Positions 12,191-24,612 are shown, numbered from the stretch's first letter. The stretch: 64,000 nucleotides of DNA from Loripinus fragilis (GCA_964019695.1 OZ026515.1:130656849-130720848); one strand, 5' to 3'. Numbers and translations: made by a program. The notes: generated by a model from the sequence alone, not told the origin.

Positions 12191-12200
12191 CAATAGCCTT

Positions 12201-12270
12201 TTGCAAACAGTCTGAACCCAGATGAAGACCAACAGAATGTCGGTTTTGATATGGGTCTTAGCTGTTTGAC
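12201..12270. repeat. Palindrome family P, copy 1
   Basis: Degenerate fold-back: gcaaacagtctgaacccaga at left pairs with atgggtcttagctgtttgac at right. The arms match the copies at 20951, 54518 and 56098. Confidence 0.5.
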
Positions 12271-13087
12271 GCTCTAATGGTTGTCCTTAGTGGTTTATTA
12301 ATTTTTGAAGAAAGTCAGTAGACGAAAATAAAAACATGAACTATTCCCTAGCATGCAAAAAGATAAGTACAGGACATTTGCAAAAGAATGTGTCATTAAA
12401 TAGCAGTGAATATTTTTCTTATAAAAAAGAATAAACTTTGCTTATTCTACTTTTTATCTTTATGTACTTTATATTATATTAGCACAGAATACAAAGCAAT
12501 TTAGGAGGCTGGTTCTAAAGAACTTCATTAATGTCATTTATTTCTTATTCGGTAGAAAAGGCATTATATGGGCTTGGGTCCTGGGTTTTTGGGCTGCTGA
12601 ACAGCTTACCCCCACCCCTTGTACCAGCAAGCCATTTCCATATAATGTGTAAAATGTGGTAACACATATACAGACGAAAGTTTTTTGCAGGAACACGGGG
12701 GGAATGATATTAAAAATGTTTTCTGATTGCTAAATATTTTAATGTAAATCTGATTGTGTTACCCACAATTTTACATTTTTGAAGCATTTAATATCGAAAA
12801 TGGATTTCACTGCCATAAAGTACTCAGGTCAGGTTAGCTTCAGGGTGAAGAAACGGACGATTGACAAATTTTTATTTTTACTGAAAACCATAGACATTTA
12901 CCCATAGCAAGTGTCAATGATCCTTTGAAAATCATCAAAGTAAGCACAACGTGATACGCCGGGCTAACAGCAATCACGTGCGTTTAAAGAAGTTTACTTT
13001 TTAAACATAGTGTCGGTTAAAATTTGAAAATAGTGGTAAAGTAAAGGGTGTTTAGATAGTTCGTTCCGCTGTTCATCATAAAATGGG

Positions 13088-14990
13088 CTCTTGCTCTCTT
13101 GGGCTCTCTGGTATGGGAAATTAACATGGGAGTCTGCCCACGCTTGGATTTTGATAATATTATCTTATTTAATTGTCTTGGGTATAACTTTAATATTTAT
13201 GGTGTGTTTGAGTTTTTATGCAATTCCATTGCTAATTTATGAGGTTATGGATGATATCACTATAATACCTTAGGGTACCCAGTTCTAATCATTTCTAAAG
13301 TAATTGACATATCATGTAATGGGCGGAGAAATGTTTTATTAAATAGCTATATCATTGATAAGTTCGTTTAACTAAAAATGGCTTTGTATGAATTAGGATA
13401 TTGGGTGGGCATTCATTTTTATAGCATGGTACCCCAATTTTCGACTGTACATTTTGTATTCAGTCAACTATGGAATTAACATTTTTACAGGTTGGGGCCT
13501 TTGTCAAGAAACCATTTCAACATATAAACTATCCATATATGTTGAAAATATGTTGACCAAATTTATTGGTAGAGGTTGATATGCTCAGTGTTTTCCCCTA
13601 TTATGGATTGGAAAAAGAAAAAACAATATTCTTGGATATTAAGTGCCACGATTCTTATTTAATGAAGTGCTTACACAATAATATTAGCCAAAATGTTACA
13701 ATATGTTGACACCTGTACTTACCACATCTAGTTTCTAGCATTAAAACTACATCAAACCAATGTTACACTTAATATTCAACATAGTTAAGAATTTTAATTC
13801 ATACAGACGAGAAACCCCATGACTAGTCAGTTCATACAGGAAAAAACCTTATATCTATGATTTTATCATTATAAGACTCATTAATAAACCTGCTTCACAA
13901 AAATAACCCCCTGTCAAACCTATTGGTTGAAATTAACCATTTTGGTCACAGATAACTCTTGGCTTCAAAGGTATTGCTAATTTAATGTTTAAATCTCCTC
14001 TGTTAATTCTGTTTTATGAAACTGATGCTGATTTCCATCAAATAGCAACATTTAAACTTTAGCTGGCTGTATATTCTAGGCACACAGTTTCGTTTCTGGA
14101 CCTCACTTATTCATGTGGAACACTGTTTTATGATACCTTTGATAAGACTCTGTTACATGTTATCCTGGTCACGGCACCAAAATGTGGTTCCTCTAGTTCA
14201 GTTGGGATGCAAAGGTAATATTTAGTCTTCTTGTTTTCACATGTTTATTGTTAAGATATTATGTTTCTTAAACAATATCATGCAGGACTTGAGGAAGTGA
14301 TACACATTGCTTGGCCCCATAGTGCCATGACACAGGGCCATGACCTTCGGCATTTCTGACCATTGAATCATTTAAAATTGTTTAAACATGTCTTTCTTTA
14401 AGAAAAGTGGAAGTTGATTAAAATAACCTCCTTATGTCGAGTTATTGATTCATTTGCACTAAATAATTAATTTTGCTAAAACTGACCTATACCCATAAGA
14501 GGTAGGAAATGACAAAGTTACCGGTTTAGGATTTTCATGATATTTTGGCTCAGATCAGCAGTATATATATGGCATGTTTTTGTGATAATATGATATCTTG
14601 ACAAAAACTAGAATATATCCATCTTTTGAATTGAATGTTGAATGTTTTGTAAATTTTGAAAAAAAACTATTGAAATTTTACGATCACTTCTTCTGAAAAC
14701 GTAAACCATTATTTATCCAAATGGTTTCGTGGTATTAAAATAATGTCTTTGGTATTTTGGATTCAATCTAGATGTCAAATCATAGAAATAAACAAAACTA
14801 TAGGTTTAGGTTTTGGACATTTAGAGACAGGTACCACCTCAAAGGTCGAGTACGTCAGGGTTGCTTCCTAAGCCTTAATCTTAACTATCTAATTCGATAA
14901 ATACATTTTCATAGTTTGTATATAATGAGTTATTAATATGCAAAGTTTGAAGAAAATCCATGCGTGGGCACAGATGAAAGTACCCCTTTC
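13088..14990. repeat. Convergent pair of a dispersed end motif (1.9 kb apart)
   Basis: gcccacgcttggatttt at about 13137 (plus) and its complement aaaatccatgcgtgggc at about 14956 (minus) face each other. The same motif occurs as a second convergent pair at about 57243 and 61884. The right member extends over about 130 bp into sequence similar to 57222-57350. The DNA between is AT-rich without a recognisable gene. Whether this is one element or two solitary repeats cannot be told here. Confidence 0.35.
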
Positions 14991-16102
14991 GATTCATTTA
15001 AAAAGAAAATAATGCTGAAAATTGCATTTTCCATGAGCTTGTTGTCCCTTGTGATGCTCTTTAGCGAATGGCATCGTGCCTGACATCGACTGTCTTCACA
15101 CAAGTTTATTTACTTTGGGTACTGTCTTTAAATCGTTCTAGCAATATCTTATGTTTAAGATTGTGACATTTTGGTTTTAGGTTGGCTTTATAGCCTAGCA
15201 GTTTAGTAAATGTACTAAATGTTTATATAAGATGGCTAACAACTTCATTTAGGGCTGCTTAACCAACTGAGAAATATTCTTATCACTATGGCCATTGCAT
15301 GACTCATTTTGCTCTTTAAGCCCAAAAAAATCCGATGGGTACTTAATTTTGAAGATCATTTTTTCCGTGACAAAACATTTGATTAAACATCCCTTTGTTT
15401 ATTTTTAATCAAGTGGGTCGACTTTATATAATTCCAGTGACGTTTATGTCATTACAAACATTATTGCTAAAATAATAGGAATACAATTTTACTTTGGAAC
15501 GAACTTTCTTAACACCCTTTACAGCTGAATTTCAACTGCACCATAGTAAAGCATACACTTCATATATAACGAACGAGAGGGCTGGTTGTTTAATCTTATA
15601 GCAATACCGTGTCTGTTTTCAGTGATATTGTGTACTGCTCATGGAGCAGTTATCTGTTATCTGTGATTATTGCCCATCCTATTCTGGACCTAAGGCTGTT
15701 TTATTTTACTCATAAACTCGGACAATGCCTTTCTGCAATCTTATATCTATGTGTGTCTGTGAAAGAGACAGCTGCCAGGAACAAAGCTTCTTATTCCCCA
15801 ATTCACTGAGTGAATAGTTCCCTTGAATTTCTTTCTGCCCCGGTGAGTGGAAAACAGTATCTTATTTACCCGACTGTCGGTGTGACAAACTGTGACTGGG
15901 TATTTATCGTCTTATTTACCCGTCCACCATATCAATACCATATGTTCAGCCAGAAAATGACCAATGGGCTCTCCAAATACCTGGTACGCTTACATTTTAT
16001 GGAAATTAGTTTATTTAAAGTATGTGCATGCTTGGTGGTTTTCCTCGTCTGATTTGTTTTCAAAATTATCTTATTATGACTATTATTAGGATGCAACATT
16101 TG
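14991..16102. other. Gene-less stretch with two short adjacent frames
   Basis: Mostly AT-rich unique sequence. Two consecutive frames of 66 and 80 codons (15609-16052) have no recognisable domain. They are in a slightly less AT-rich patch and could be chance. Confidence 0.4.
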
Positions 16103-16133
16103 GTCGGGCCTGATCTGGGTCCAAACTGTTTAG
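16103..16133. repeat. Palindrome family P, single arm
   Basis: tcgggcctgatctgggtcca followed by aactgttt matches the right arm of the palindrome at 54518-54582; the left arm is missing. Confidence 0.5.
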
Positions 16134-16176
16134 ATTTTATCAGCAGATGATATAAGTAGACACTAGCAGCAAAAAA

Positions 16177-16469
16177 GTCATGTGCGGATAGAGAGGGGGA
16201 AAGGGGGTCCAGACCCCCCGCCCCTGAAAACTCACAAAATATAGGGTTTCTAAGCAATACTGGTCCCCTGATAATCACAAAGCTGCCAAGCCAGCATTCA
16301 ATGTTGGGCCATCATCGGCCCGCCAGCGAAACGCTATTTAAATGGCGTTTCGCTGGCGGGCAGATGATGGCCGGCTTTTAGTGGTATTTGGATCCTCTTT
16401 CCCCTTATCAAAAAACAAATGTTGGACCCCCCCCCCCCCCCTGGCAAAACTTTCTGGATCCGCACATGA
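16177..16469. mobile_element. C/G-run MITE, copy 1, with a nested palindrome
   Basis: Inverted ends catgtgcggat / atccgcacatg. The body has gggggtcc..gacccccc runs as in the copy at 28735-29006. A separate inverted repeat interrupts it at 16281-16380, with gcccgccagcgaaacgc pairing exactly across an A/T centre containing atttaaat. Confidence 0.65.
16281..16380. repeat. Fold-back element nested in a MITE
   Basis: ggccatcatcggcccgccag at 16308 is mirrored by ctggcgggcagatgatggcc ending 16372. The arms are at least 31 bp with one unpaired base, and the loop carries atttaaat. Absent from the sister MITE at 28735, so it is probably an insertion. Confidence 0.65.
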
Positions 16470-16499
16470 TAGTTAAGTTGCTATTTTGGCTATCATGAC

Positions 16500-17639
16500 C
16501 TGATTATTGGAGAGAACGCTTATTTGATATAGGAGATCAATGTTTTATTATCAAAATCGTCGGAACATGAAATGTTTGCTTCTCGACACAAAGGCGAATG
16601 TCAAAGGCTTAGATTAGCATGTATATCAGCAGAGTCTCGTCAAACAAGTTAATTTTTGCACGAAAAAAGTATAGAGATATGTATATTTAATGTTCATTCT
16701 TACAGCAACAATTATATCGTCACTACATTACTAAACATATATGTACTTGTTTAAAGAAATATGAAATAAGTCCTATTTTATACAGGCTTACCCAAATGTT
16801 ACATAAATGATTGCACTCAATAAATCATGATGTCTCACAAGCAGGATAATATACAATGGAAGGCAAATATATCAACTATATTTTGGTGGGCTGTCATGTC
16901 GTTATGTCGAATAAAAACTTCCATCCGTTATGTTTTTAGTTCAGATGAACAATGGGCTCAAAGTGGGTTTTTGCGATTCACTGATACCCGTCCGCCCTCT
17001 CCTCTTCTGTTGTCCGTCAGTCTGCACTTTGCTTAAAACAAAGTCTTCCGCTTAACTACTGGTTGGGCTGGCTACACAAATGACACGACATGGGTCTCGA
17101 CGCGTAGTCTGATTAGTGCCTTTGTTATTGTACTAGTATCATATCAATTTTCTTACTAGTCTCTGTAGCTGAACAGGCTGGTTTCAATCTCGTTTTGTCG
17201 GGAACCCCGAAGACAGGCTTTGTCATGTCCAGTTCCATATATGCAATCCTTGATATGATCTTGGGGGACGAGCGATTACACAATTAGCAGTCCATGCAAG
17301 TATTCATATCGAACCTCAGGGTTTGGCAGATGGGTACTAAAACTTCTTGGTCCCGACTTAATAATGAGTTCGGGAAAAACTTGCCATTTTTAAAAGGGAT
17401 CCGGAAAAAATTGTTGTAACTGTTGTTGATGAGACATCTGTTTATCATTGAAACCGTGAGACTAAACAACAATAAAACCAGTGGAATCAACCAAGAGCCA
17501 CTGTCCCCTCCCCCCATAAAAGGTCAAGATTGTGACATCTGCTGGGAAGGTGAAGGTCACAGGCCACATGTTTTTTTGAAGTGCAAACCCTGTACTGGTT
17601 GTGACTGAGGGGCTACCTTAAACGATGACATGCAATAAC
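16500..17639. other. Gene-less stretch
   Basis: Frames of 77 codons or fewer with no recognised domain. No repeat family was matched. Confidence 0.4.
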
Positions 17640-17647
17640 TGGAAGGT

Positions 17648-17820
17648 TAGACTGGCTCCAGTCCTTTAAACATTTTTTCATCAATGTGCCATATCATATA
17701 CTTGTAGCTAGTCTTACTCTGATGACTCTGTTTCAAGAGCCATCAGAGTAAGACTAGCTACAAGTATACGATATGACACATTGATAAAAAAAACTGTTTA
17801 AAGGACTGGAGTCAGTCTAT
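17648..17820. mobile_element. Snap-back MITE with 8-bp target duplication
   Basis: Nearly the whole 173 bp folds back: the arm tagactggctccagtccttt (17648) pairs with its complement ending 17819, and gtagctagtcttactctgat pairs across a short loop at about 17735. The octamer tggaaggt flanks both sides (17640-17647, 17821-17828). An 8-bp duplication fits hAT-type transposition. No coding capacity. Confidence 0.8.
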
Positions 17821-17911
17821 TGGAAGGTATACTGACATTCTGAGGTAGTTCTTCGTGAAACAAAGAGACAAAGCGTGGAGAGATGACAACATGTGTATTT
17901 CTCCATCAGAG

Positions 17912-18053
17912 CACAGGAGCTTGAAGTTCGGTCCTTATATCACCTATATAGCCTCAAAACCAAAAGCTTACGGTGTCATCACGTAGTGACATTGTGAGCT
18001 TTTGGTTTTGAGGCTATAGGGGTGATTTAAGGATCGAACTTCAAGCTCCTTTG
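17912..18053. mobile_element. Snap-back MITE with 7-bp target duplication
   Basis: The arms caggagcttgaagttcggtc (17914) and its complement ending near 18050 pair, as do gcctcaaaaccaaaagct and agcttttggttttgaggc. Flanking atcagag is repeated at 17905-17911 and 18054-18060; an eighth base differs. It is unrelated in sequence to the fold-back 90 bp upstream. Confidence 0.75.
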
Positions 18054-18156
18054 ATCAGAGAAACGTTCATTTACATGAATGATTTTACCTTGGCTGTCAT
18101 TTCGAAGTGGTAGAACATCCATCTTACTCATCTGTTTTTGGTACTCTCTGACAATA

Positions 18157-18350
18157 TGAAGCGCTGCGGGACAGTGGTAGAGAATTTGAATTGAGTTTGA
18201 GGGGTCGCTGTTTCGAGCCCCATCAGAGTCACTGTGTTGTATTCTTAACCAAGACACTTTATCCTATGCTTAGTACTGGTTAATCTAAGGAAACGACTCG
18301 ACATTACTAGAAAGGGATAACTGGGACGTAAAGCATCACCCCTTTGACTA
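18157..18350 (+). mobile_element. tRNA-derived SINE, copy S3 (different family)
   Basis: The head has an A-box-like acagtggtagaga and a B-box-like tgtttcgagccc, followed by a body with aagacactttatcct and a tail ending gggacgtaaagc. The head differs from S1/S2, though the gggacgtaaagca tail is shared with S2. Confidence 0.65.
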
Positions 18351-18599
18351 CTACCTGTTCCAAAAGTTAAAAGTGAACTCAGCGGCCGCCATTTCACACT
18401 GATTATGACGTCATAAAAGCATAAGGACTAAGATGCCACTTTCTACAGGGAAGGCATCCGGATACTTCAGCACCATTGTACAGACACTGGTAACTTGGTA
18501 GGTGCCTAGTATGTTGAATAATTAATGAAATTAATGGGGCAAAAACGATTCTCCATGCGCCAATCGGGCGGTCCTCATATAGAATTGACCTGAAATAAA

Positions 18600-18985
18600 A
18601 ACGAATTGAACTGTAATCCTCAATAAAAGATCCACAAAAAAGTACCGCCTTGGAACGGTTAGTAAAATATTTTACTGGAGGGCTTAAACCGGTTTAACGG
18701 CGCGCCAACCTCACCCTAAATTCAGATGTGGATCAAGACACATAGATATTTGGTTTGCATGAAACACAAACGTGTTAAGCTCGTAAATAGGGTTTCTCAT
18801 TTATGCAAAACATTACCACCACAGAGGAACAAACTATCAATGATTTGGTGAAACAAAGAAAATGGCTCACATAGAGTTAGAACTAAAGAGCACCTCAAGT
18901 TGAGCCACGGTGGGCCCAGCTGAAAACAAGCATAAGGGGCCAGCATAAAGACGAAAGCTTCTGAGACTGAGGTCTGCTCCATCGT
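18600..18985 (-). repeat. R1 dispersed repeat
   Basis: Contains ccgccttggaacggttagt with the gggcttaaaccggtt box, then gaaacaaagaaaatggctca and gagccacggtgggcccagct, the same order as the copy at 4195-4800. It sits next to tandem-array element H2. Confidence 0.6.
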
Positions 18986-19195
18986 GATGCAATTAAAGTG
19001 GAAACCATAGCTAAACCGTGATTTGGTTTTCTAACAGGCATACTGACTGTCGCAATGTATTGAATTGCTGACCTCCAATGCAGTGGCAATGCAGTTTCAA
19101 TAAATAGAATACCTTCCACTGTTTCTGGCGACCAAGCAAGGTCCTGGCCAGCCCAGCTTACCTTGATTGTGATTGACTTGTCATAACGAAAAAAG

Positions 19196-20135
19196 TACTC
19201 ACCTAAAACACATTTACCACATGACACTCTGCCATCCAAAGATGCAACCACACACCAAATTTTGGATCTCTGGCTCACATAATGTAGGTGATATGCTCCG
19301 GACACAATAATTCTATAAACTAGGTCAGAGGTCAAGGTCACAATGACCCAAAAATGGTATGCGACATTCTGCCATCCCAAGATGCATCGACTCATCTAAT
19401 TTGGAATTCCTACCTCAAAGAATATAGAAGTCTTGCACCAGACTTGATGCTGACTCTAGAACCTAGGTCAGAGCTTAAGGTCACAGTGACCGTAAAATGG
19501 AACGTGACAATCCGCCATTTCAAGATGCATTCACACACCAAATTGCCATCCAAGATGCATTTACACACCAAATTTGGAATTCCTACCTTAAAGAATGTAA
19601 GAGATGTGCTCCAGACAAGAATTATTAAAACTAGGTCAAAGGTCAATGTCACAGTGACTCGAATATGGTACGTGACACTCCGCCATCCAAAGACGCATTT
19701 CCACACCAAATTTAGAATTCCTACCTCAAAGAATATAGGAGATATGCACCAGACTCAAAGCAGTTTCTAGAAACTAGGTCAGAGGTAAAGGTCAATGTCA
19801 CAGGGACCCAATGATAGTGCGCGACACTTTGTCATCCCAAAATGCATCAACATACCAAATTTGGGATCCCTACCTCAAATAATATAGGAGATATGCTCCG
19901 GACACGATTATTCTAAAACTAGGTCAGATGTCAAGGTCAGGGTCACAGTGACCTGAACATGTTACGAGACACTGTGCTGTCTCAATATGCATCCACACAC
20001 CAACGTTTGAATTCCTACCTCAAAGAATATAGGAGATATGCACTGGACAGGAAGCGGGACGGACGGACGGACAGACGGACGGAGGAATGGACAAAGCAAT
20101 TACTATATGCCTCCCACAGTTCCTTTAGGGGCATA
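19196..20135 (-). mobile_element. Tandem-array element H2 (truncated)
   Basis: Five to six diverged units of about 143-168 bp carry caccaaatttggaattccta, gatatgctccggacac and aggtca-rich boxes. A cggacgga tetranucleotide run (about 20054-20084) and a terminal gttcctttaggggcat (20120) follow on the plus strand. It is the minus-strand relative of H1 (60038-61768) and lacks H1's opposite end. One unit (about 19500-19570) has an extra internal duplication of gatgcattcacacacc. Long frames on both strands here are array read-through. Confidence 0.75.
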
Positions 20136-20519
20136 AAAACAGTTTTGTTAAAAAAGCTGAGCTCATAATTGCCGCAAACCCAGTGTGTATATACAGTACA
20201 TGATTGTATAAAGCCTGAATCGCCGTCCGATGGTCGGTGTTTTATTGTAATTTTGACATCAAAATGAATGTTGAGATAATCCGCAGTCAGTTAACCGCTA
20301 TCAGCAGTTCGCTTTGTGGGTAAAAATGTCTAATAGTAGAAACTGGTGTTAGGTAAATGTGTCTTAATCAATTTGGTTAGTATATGTGCGGTACACTAAC
20401 AATGAATGACACAGCTTACTTTCAAATAACTGTAGAGCCCAAAGCAGGCGTCTTTAACTCCCCAACGCTCTGCTTGGGCTACGGCTGTTGGAAATTGATG
20501 ACAAGATGATTTCGAGCGA

Positions 20520-20560
20520 GCATAGAATATAGAATATAACTTTATTTACAGGTTAAATAG
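20520..20560 (-). repeat. Possible LINE 3' tail
   Basis: On the minus strand the segment reads cctgtaaataaagttatatt and then ctatattctatgct, a short A/T-rich reiteration of the kind seen at non-LTR retrotransposon 3' ends. No upstream coding remnant was recognised. Confidence 0.3.
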
Positions 20561-20950
20561 GCTACGAAGCGAATATATAAATACACATACTATGGGCATA
20601 AAGGTAAGCATGTTGTACTACCAATGACTAAATAATTAGAGCTGATGTTCCTGCATAAAATGTTTTTAAACGCAGGCTCGCCTGGGCCTTGCTATAAGTA
20701 CAAAAGTAAGTACAAAAGCCTTGTGTGTTGGCCAAAATTGATCAAAAGATGCAGCAACAAAAGCTTATTGTCGAACAGCATTCAATTACACTCTAATGAT
20801 AGGGTTGCAGGACAAGGAAATAAACTCAATCAGTTGCCAAACCAATTAAAGCTTCACTAAGCCAAACCAAGTGATAATGCTGCGTATCGCAAAGGCATGA
20901 ATCGTATGTTAAACTCTTTGCCTTCTAGCGTCATCGACTGATAACCTTTG

Positions 20951-21014
20951 CAAACAGCATGGGTCCAGATCAGGCCTGACAAAGCACCAAGCCTGATCTG
21001 AATCCAAACTAGTT
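20951..21014. repeat. Palindrome family P, copy 2
   Basis: caaacagcatgggtccagat then caggc pairs with gcctgatctgaatccaaact. The apex ctgacaaagcaccaag is largely unpaired in this copy. Confidence 0.6.
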
Positions 21015-21102
21015 ATTACTCGGACATTATTCCTGTTTTTTTCTTTAAAAAGTTGATTTTGAAAAGGTTAAACGAGCATTAGCGGGTACCCAGTGGAACA
21101 TA

Positions 21103-21282
21103 CAGTAACACCTGTCTTAAGCGGCCACTAAAAATAGACAAAACAAAGGCATTAAAGACAGGTGGTAGCTTAGTGCAGGTCGGAAGTATTGCAATACTTC
21201 CGACCTGCATTAAACGGTAGTCAGTCGTGAAAAATAATTTTTTGTATTCTTTTTGAGTGGCCGCCTAAGAAAGGTTTTACTG
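21103..21282. mobile_element. TA-flanked fold-back MITE M1, copy 1
   Basis: Ends in CAGT with TA on both sides. The termini cagtaacacctgtcttaagc and its complement (gtggccgcctaag..ttttactg) pair, and the centre is a perfect palindrome around ggtcggaagtattgcaatac. Sister copies are at 34922 and 44603. Likely a Tc1/mariner-type MITE. Confidence 0.8.
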
Positions 21283-21298
21283 TATTGTCTATATTTAA

Positions 21299-21690
21299 GA
21301 AATAGATCAGCTCCAACAGTGAATTGTTGAGTAATAATTCACTGTTTGGAGGTCAGTTGTAAAGAAGATCAAATCACGAGCGCGCAGCGCGAGTGATTTA
21401 TCGTCGTACAATTGACCGACAAACAGTGAATTATTACTCAACAATTCACGCAATGGAGCTGATCTATTTCGATTCTAACACACAATAAACGACGAAAACA
21501 CATTTGAAGTCTTCAGCTTCTTCCAACTTTCCGCCATTGCACTGAAGAACTCATACGTTTACATGTAATTGTTACGTCTTTTAAGCGTAAAAACGACGTT
21601 ACACCGTCTAACGCTATGAATGACGTCATTTTCCAGTGACGTCAGCTATCACACACTTTTGCGGTGAATTATTGTTTGATATATCACAGT
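21299..21690 (-). mobile_element. Family F-like element with a large palindrome
   Basis: 21299-21470 is one long inverted repeat: gaaatagatcagctcca opens it and its exact complement closes it. gtgaattgttgagtaataat pairs internally, and the apex is gcgcgcagcgcg. The adjoining sequence has aagcgtaaaaacgacgtta and two tgacgtca boxes, similar in layout to F1 and F2 in the other orientation. Confidence 0.55.
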
Positions 21691-21705
21691 GTGTTACCGT
21701 TGGCT

Positions 21706-22062
21706 CTATAGGCGAGGTGTGTTAGAATTTTGGATAAACATATTGCTCTTGTGACGTCTTTGCCTATACGAGGCCCGCTTGTGTATTTGCTCCTCGCCAT
21801 TTTGATAAGTGCCAGAATCACATGATCCGGCTTCACATTGATAGTGTAACGTTTTGATATATTTGGCTGCATGCGATGATGAAGCCATTCTCTGTCCAGT
21901 GTTTCTCAGAACCAAGAGCCAAATTGTCTGCAATTTTACTTTGATATCCGTAAACGTCAATGCACTTCCTGTTTTGACTTGTCTACCGTAATGGAAGTAT
22001 TGTTCTTGGCGCCACATGTAGATCCAATCATCAACGGCGGGCATAAATCTCAACTGCTTCAA
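21706..22062 (-). other. Unassigned open reading frame, 118 codons
   Basis: The frame begins MKQLRFMPAVDDWIYMWRQ just after an oligo-A run on its own strand (T-run at 22070-22081). An overlapping frame (21684-21872) also stays open. No domain is recognised. Placement beside an F-like element suggests mobile-element origin, but a chance frame cannot be excluded. Confidence 0.2.
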
Positions 22063-24057
22063 GTCAAGTCTTTTTTTTTTAATTATCCTGAACCCCTAAC
22101 CGGGGTATGAGAATACTACCTACAATAAAATGAACAAAACATATATAACTGCAAAATAAATGGGTTGAAAGGAAAACATATATTAAGCATTTGACTGCTT
22201 AAGATCCAAAGCAAATAACCTAATGGTTCAAAACTATATCAACTATATCAAAAATATTAATATATAGACTTAAACTAAGTGTACAGAAAAACATAGAAAA
22301 AAAATGCAATGCGATAACTACATGTACATACGAATTCGATTCAGAAAAAAGGTTTACCTACATGTTTGTGAATCCTTACTTCATTTAAATGCGTATGAAT
22401 TTCTTGCTTATCGTCGTGATTAATAAAGAAACCCGTCGGGGCGGTTAATAAGCAAATCCTTTATTTTTTCTTCATTAAATTTCCATTTGTTTTATTCGCT
22501 GAAGATGCTAAATTTTATCAAGTTTGTCAGAAACATACACTTAACTCTGTTAAACAACTAGAAAGTTAAAAAAAACATGTCTTAGATTGCCTTAAATTTT
22601 TGTCTAATTCTCCGTTTTTTTTTTGTTTTTTTTTGGGGGGGTGGGGGTGGTTAGATTTAATTAATTTTGAAAGAATCGGCAAAACATACAGACTCGAGAC
22701 AAGCATGTATTCACAATCGGTGCGTGTGAGTTTTCTCACGACGTGGATCAATTAAAGTGTCAACTAAGCAAACTTTGAAAGAAGAATCTAGTGCATGACA
22801 TGTTTGAAACCTTAGATATGATTTGCGTCATGACTTTGGTGTCTACAGGAAAGCGCTAGGTCTCAAGCACTTAGGCTATACGTCTCAACTTACTTCTGAA
22901 CCAAGCCAACAGACACTTCCTACCTAAGCAGGAAGAGAAGGCTTGGTGCCGGATATTCGATGTCGTCGGAATTGTTACCATATCAGGGGTAACTATTAAG
23001 ATGAAATGGATCTCCTTCTTCCTCCATATATACTTAAGGACTTTGAAAACGCATCACCCAGATTTACACAAATCCTGAGATTATCAGCGAGATAATTGTT
23101 ATTGCATATCATATTCTGACCAGCTTGTAGCGAGTCCTAGAAAATTCATGGTTGTTTTTAATTTAAGGTATTGAAAAAGTATACATTTGTACGACAGCGG
23201 TGGTCGATTCTGAAGGACACAAATTCAGCTGCAAGTAAACACGCATAGTTTTGATTCCTTACTCAAAAGATATGCGTCCTTTGCTTTTTCTCACGATTTC
23301 ACATTCATTATTGAACGATAAGTAACGAATTGACAGTTCGGTATCCTTAAAAAATATCGACAAACCCCACCCACAAAGAATTCTATAGTCTAGTAATAAA
23401 ATTCAACGTCTTGGGCCTTTCAAAGGTTCGATTTTCTACGTCCGGTTTTATTGGAAGAGGCTAAGGGCATTCACAAATGAAAGATTATGCAAAAATTTCG
23501 CTTGTATCACGTGTCTTTTGTATTGTGCAAGTGACGTTAACGTAATTTTTTAAGATGTTCTCGATCACATGACAGCAGATCTCCTGCCATGATTAACATC
23601 AAAACGCTTTCCCAAAATGACTGCTAGTATATGTAGTCAATATCAGTAATGAAAACGTGCATAAAGGTAACTTATGGAGATGTTTCTAAAAAGGAGCTAT
23701 AAAATAATGCTTAAATTTGACGTTTATTTTCGATATATTGAAGTTATCAATTACTTTAAATTCGAAAAAGTATATAAACTCTTTTGGTGATATATTATCA
23801 TACACGCCACAGTTAAACATAAAAATAAGCAAAAAGCTTTAATTTACTGTGCAGAAAGGTGTTGGATGCTGTATGTACCCATGTGACGTCATCAGCAGCG
23901 TCGCGTGATAGTGCAGTCAAATTAACGACTGATTCATACCAATTCTGGGTTGCAATTAAAACCTGCGAGTAACTTTTCAATCGTATATACGGTTTGCAAG
24001 AAAAGTGCAAAAATATGGTGATGCGTTTCAAAGTCCTCTAGTACAGGTAACACTCTA
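22063..24057. other. Gene-less stretch
   Basis: AT-rich, with T and G runs near 22615-22650. Frames are at most about 72 codons and unassigned. No repeat family was matched. Confidence 0.4.
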
Positions 24058-24262
24058 CGCATTCTTTACCTCTGCTGCAGCTTTCGGAGAGATGGCCATG
24101 TCATATTTGGCTTGTTGACAGGATGAAATTTGCTTTACTTGAGGAAAATTTGGGTGAGGTTTGGACCTTTTTGTCTTTCTCATTCTTCTTTTATCTCTCC
24201 CTCTCTCTGAGAGGAGTCCCAACTTGACTGAAAATTTGTTGACTGTGACTTAAAACCTTAAC
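24058..24262 (+). repeat. Dispersed repeat D, copy 1
   Basis: Shares agctttcRgagagatggcc, atcatatttggcatgttg-like text, a pyrimidine-rich centre, gaggagYcc and a ttaaaaccttaact end with 31885-32098. The A/T-rich 3' end would suit a SINE-like element, but no polymerase III boxes are evident. Confidence 0.6.
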
Positions 24263-24419
24263 TCAATGGATCGAAATCTACACATTCAACGTATAAAAAT
24301 TGCGCTGGCCAGACCCAATGATTGTACTATCAGTATGAATAATACTATGCATCGAAAAAATGTACTAATTTCATATTTCATCACATGCATTCGAACTGTA
24401 ACCTCTGTCCTCATTTCTT

Positions 24420-24555
24420 ATTTCACCACATGCATTTGGGCTATCATTGTTATGTTGTTACATGTATTGTTGCTCTAGTTGTACAAGTATGTGGGATTAG
24501 TGTCTGGTTCTTGATTTGTGGTGATCTTAGCGGCCTTATTAATTTTGGAATCATC

Positions 24556-24612
<57 letters not shown>

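Noticed and set aside
18895..19395. 166-codon minus-strand open frame
   Set aside because: It runs from an R1 copy into the H2 tandem array; repeat read-through with no domain.
19354..19770. 138-codon plus-strand and overlapping 99-codon minus-strand frames
   Set aside because: Both lie wholly in the H2 array and show its periodicity (recurring HTKF/HTKL-like text).
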